Part shown: piece by piece, positions 63,294-63,850 of the stretch
Numbering within the stretch: the stretch's first letter is position 1
Layout of the letters: each line of letters starts with the position of its first letter
Assembly: GCF_000003815.2 (NCBI RefSeq)
Contig: NC_049997.1
Coordinates: forward strand, 817,144-880,993
Length of the DNA: 63,850 nucleotides
Origin: Branchiostoma floridae
Lineage: Eukaryota > Chordata > Leptocardii > Amphioxiformes > Branchiostomatidae
Direction of reading: 5' to 3'
The notes under the pieces: generated by a model
What the model was told of the DNA's origin: nothing
The model's database searches: none
Seen by the model: the letters and a program-made list of their open reading frames with translations, nothing else
Translations under genes and position numbers: made by a program

Positions 63294-63850
63294 AATGGCT
63301 CATTCTCATTGAAATGTTTCTAATAGCTATTTTAGGTTCGAAAAAGAAATAATCTCATTTTTTGTTTAGGAAATTCACTTTCTTGACGATAAACAAAAGT
63401 GACAAGGTATGTTTAAAAACTCATTGGTTATGTATTACAGGGCTTTTCTTCCTTGGAAATGATATACATTTTTGTTTATATCATTTAGTTATGAGAGGAC
63501 GTGCATGTGCATAGCGACATCTAAAAAGTAGGCATCATTTTTCACACCACTAGCAGGTTAACTAGATAACGTAGAAAGCATCGAACAATGGAAACGTATG
63601 TCCTTTTTGTACTGTACCAATGTCAATATCAGCAATCCATTCTTGTTTCATTAGAAGTAGAGCGTAAAAAAAGGCCATTTCTAGTCGTATACGAGGCTGA
63701 TGATATAAACGTCAGGACTGTCTTACTCGTGGTGGTAATGTTTGTTCAACTTGGCGACACCCGCTATTCCGCGGATGCACGTGCACGTGCGTGGGTCATT
63801 TTGGGTAATCTCCAAGCAAATTCCTCCGTGGCAAGACAGTAGCATAAGCT
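63294..63850 (+). mobile_element. Second copy of the 56538-57459 MITE family, cut by the window end
   Basis: Starts GGCTCATTCTCATTGAAATG and shares, in order, GTATTACAGGGC, GACATCT.A.AAGT, AGCATCGAACAATGG and a TCTTGTTTC segment with the first copy. Confidence 0.8.

Overview
The window looks like a stretch of invertebrate deuterostome chromosome, most likely a lancelet (Branchiostoma). Intron-containing animal genes sit among many MITEs, LINEs, tRNA-derived SINEs, CA microsatellites and foldback repeats. The species call is inference: no ribosomal or mitochondrial marker is present. Three assembly gaps are visible (1927-2026, 4586-4685, 28685-29153).

Region 1 (about 1-21.4 kb) is a host multicopper oxidase (laccase-like) gene on the + strand (exons 264-471, 18380-18512, 19732-20014, 20630-20833, 21263-21339). 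A complete 17.1 kb Polinton/Maverick (about 1111-18245) lies in its intron between 471 and 18380. The Polinton has terminal inverted repeats and a full virion toolkit. On the + strand are a retroviral-type integrase with chromodomain, a minor (penton-type) capsid candidate, a small basic protein, a major capsid candidate and an adenovirus-type cysteine protease. On the - strand are two conserved small proteins, a packaging ATPase and a 1502-residue protein-primed family B DNA polymerase. Accessory genes lie at both ends: a PC4-like gene (frameshifted and gapped), a spliced acidic gene with nuclear-localisation-like motifs, and a clear Bcl-2-family protein next to the right terminus. Many of these units carry their own TATA box and AATAAA signal. 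The Bcl-2-like gene inside a capsid-encoding transposon is the most interesting signal here: it suggests a virus-like element that can block host cell death.

Region 2 (22-27.4 kb) is a CR1/L2-type LINE with a PHD finger, a 2A ribosome-skipping motif, endonuclease and reverse transcriptase. It is interrupted by a 963 bp piggyBac-like MITE inserted at TTAA. A separate antisense LINE fragment follows.

Region 3 (29-33 kb) holds exons of what is probably one + strand gene: a membrane segment, a coiled-coil stalk and the first part of a Link (hyaluronan-binding) module. A 0.9 kb nested foldback element lies in one intron.

Region 4 (36.2-45.1 kb) is a cytochrome P450 gene of CYP3 type on the - strand with about 14 exons. 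A SINE, a LINE tail and a CA-rich satellite lie in its introns.

Region 5 (45-53.5 kb) has no confident gene. It is dominated by minisatellites, tandem duplications, MITEs and a ~0.9 kb-spaced segmental duplication.

Region 6 (53.6-63.3 kb) appears to be a secreted GON-domain protein on the + strand: a signal-peptide exon at 53652-53736 and GON-domain exons at 61892-63271. Its large intron carries a decayed LINE (55.9-58.7 kb) split by a 922 bp MITE, another RT fragment and tRNA-derived SINE pieces. A second copy of that MITE family starts near 63294 and runs off the window.
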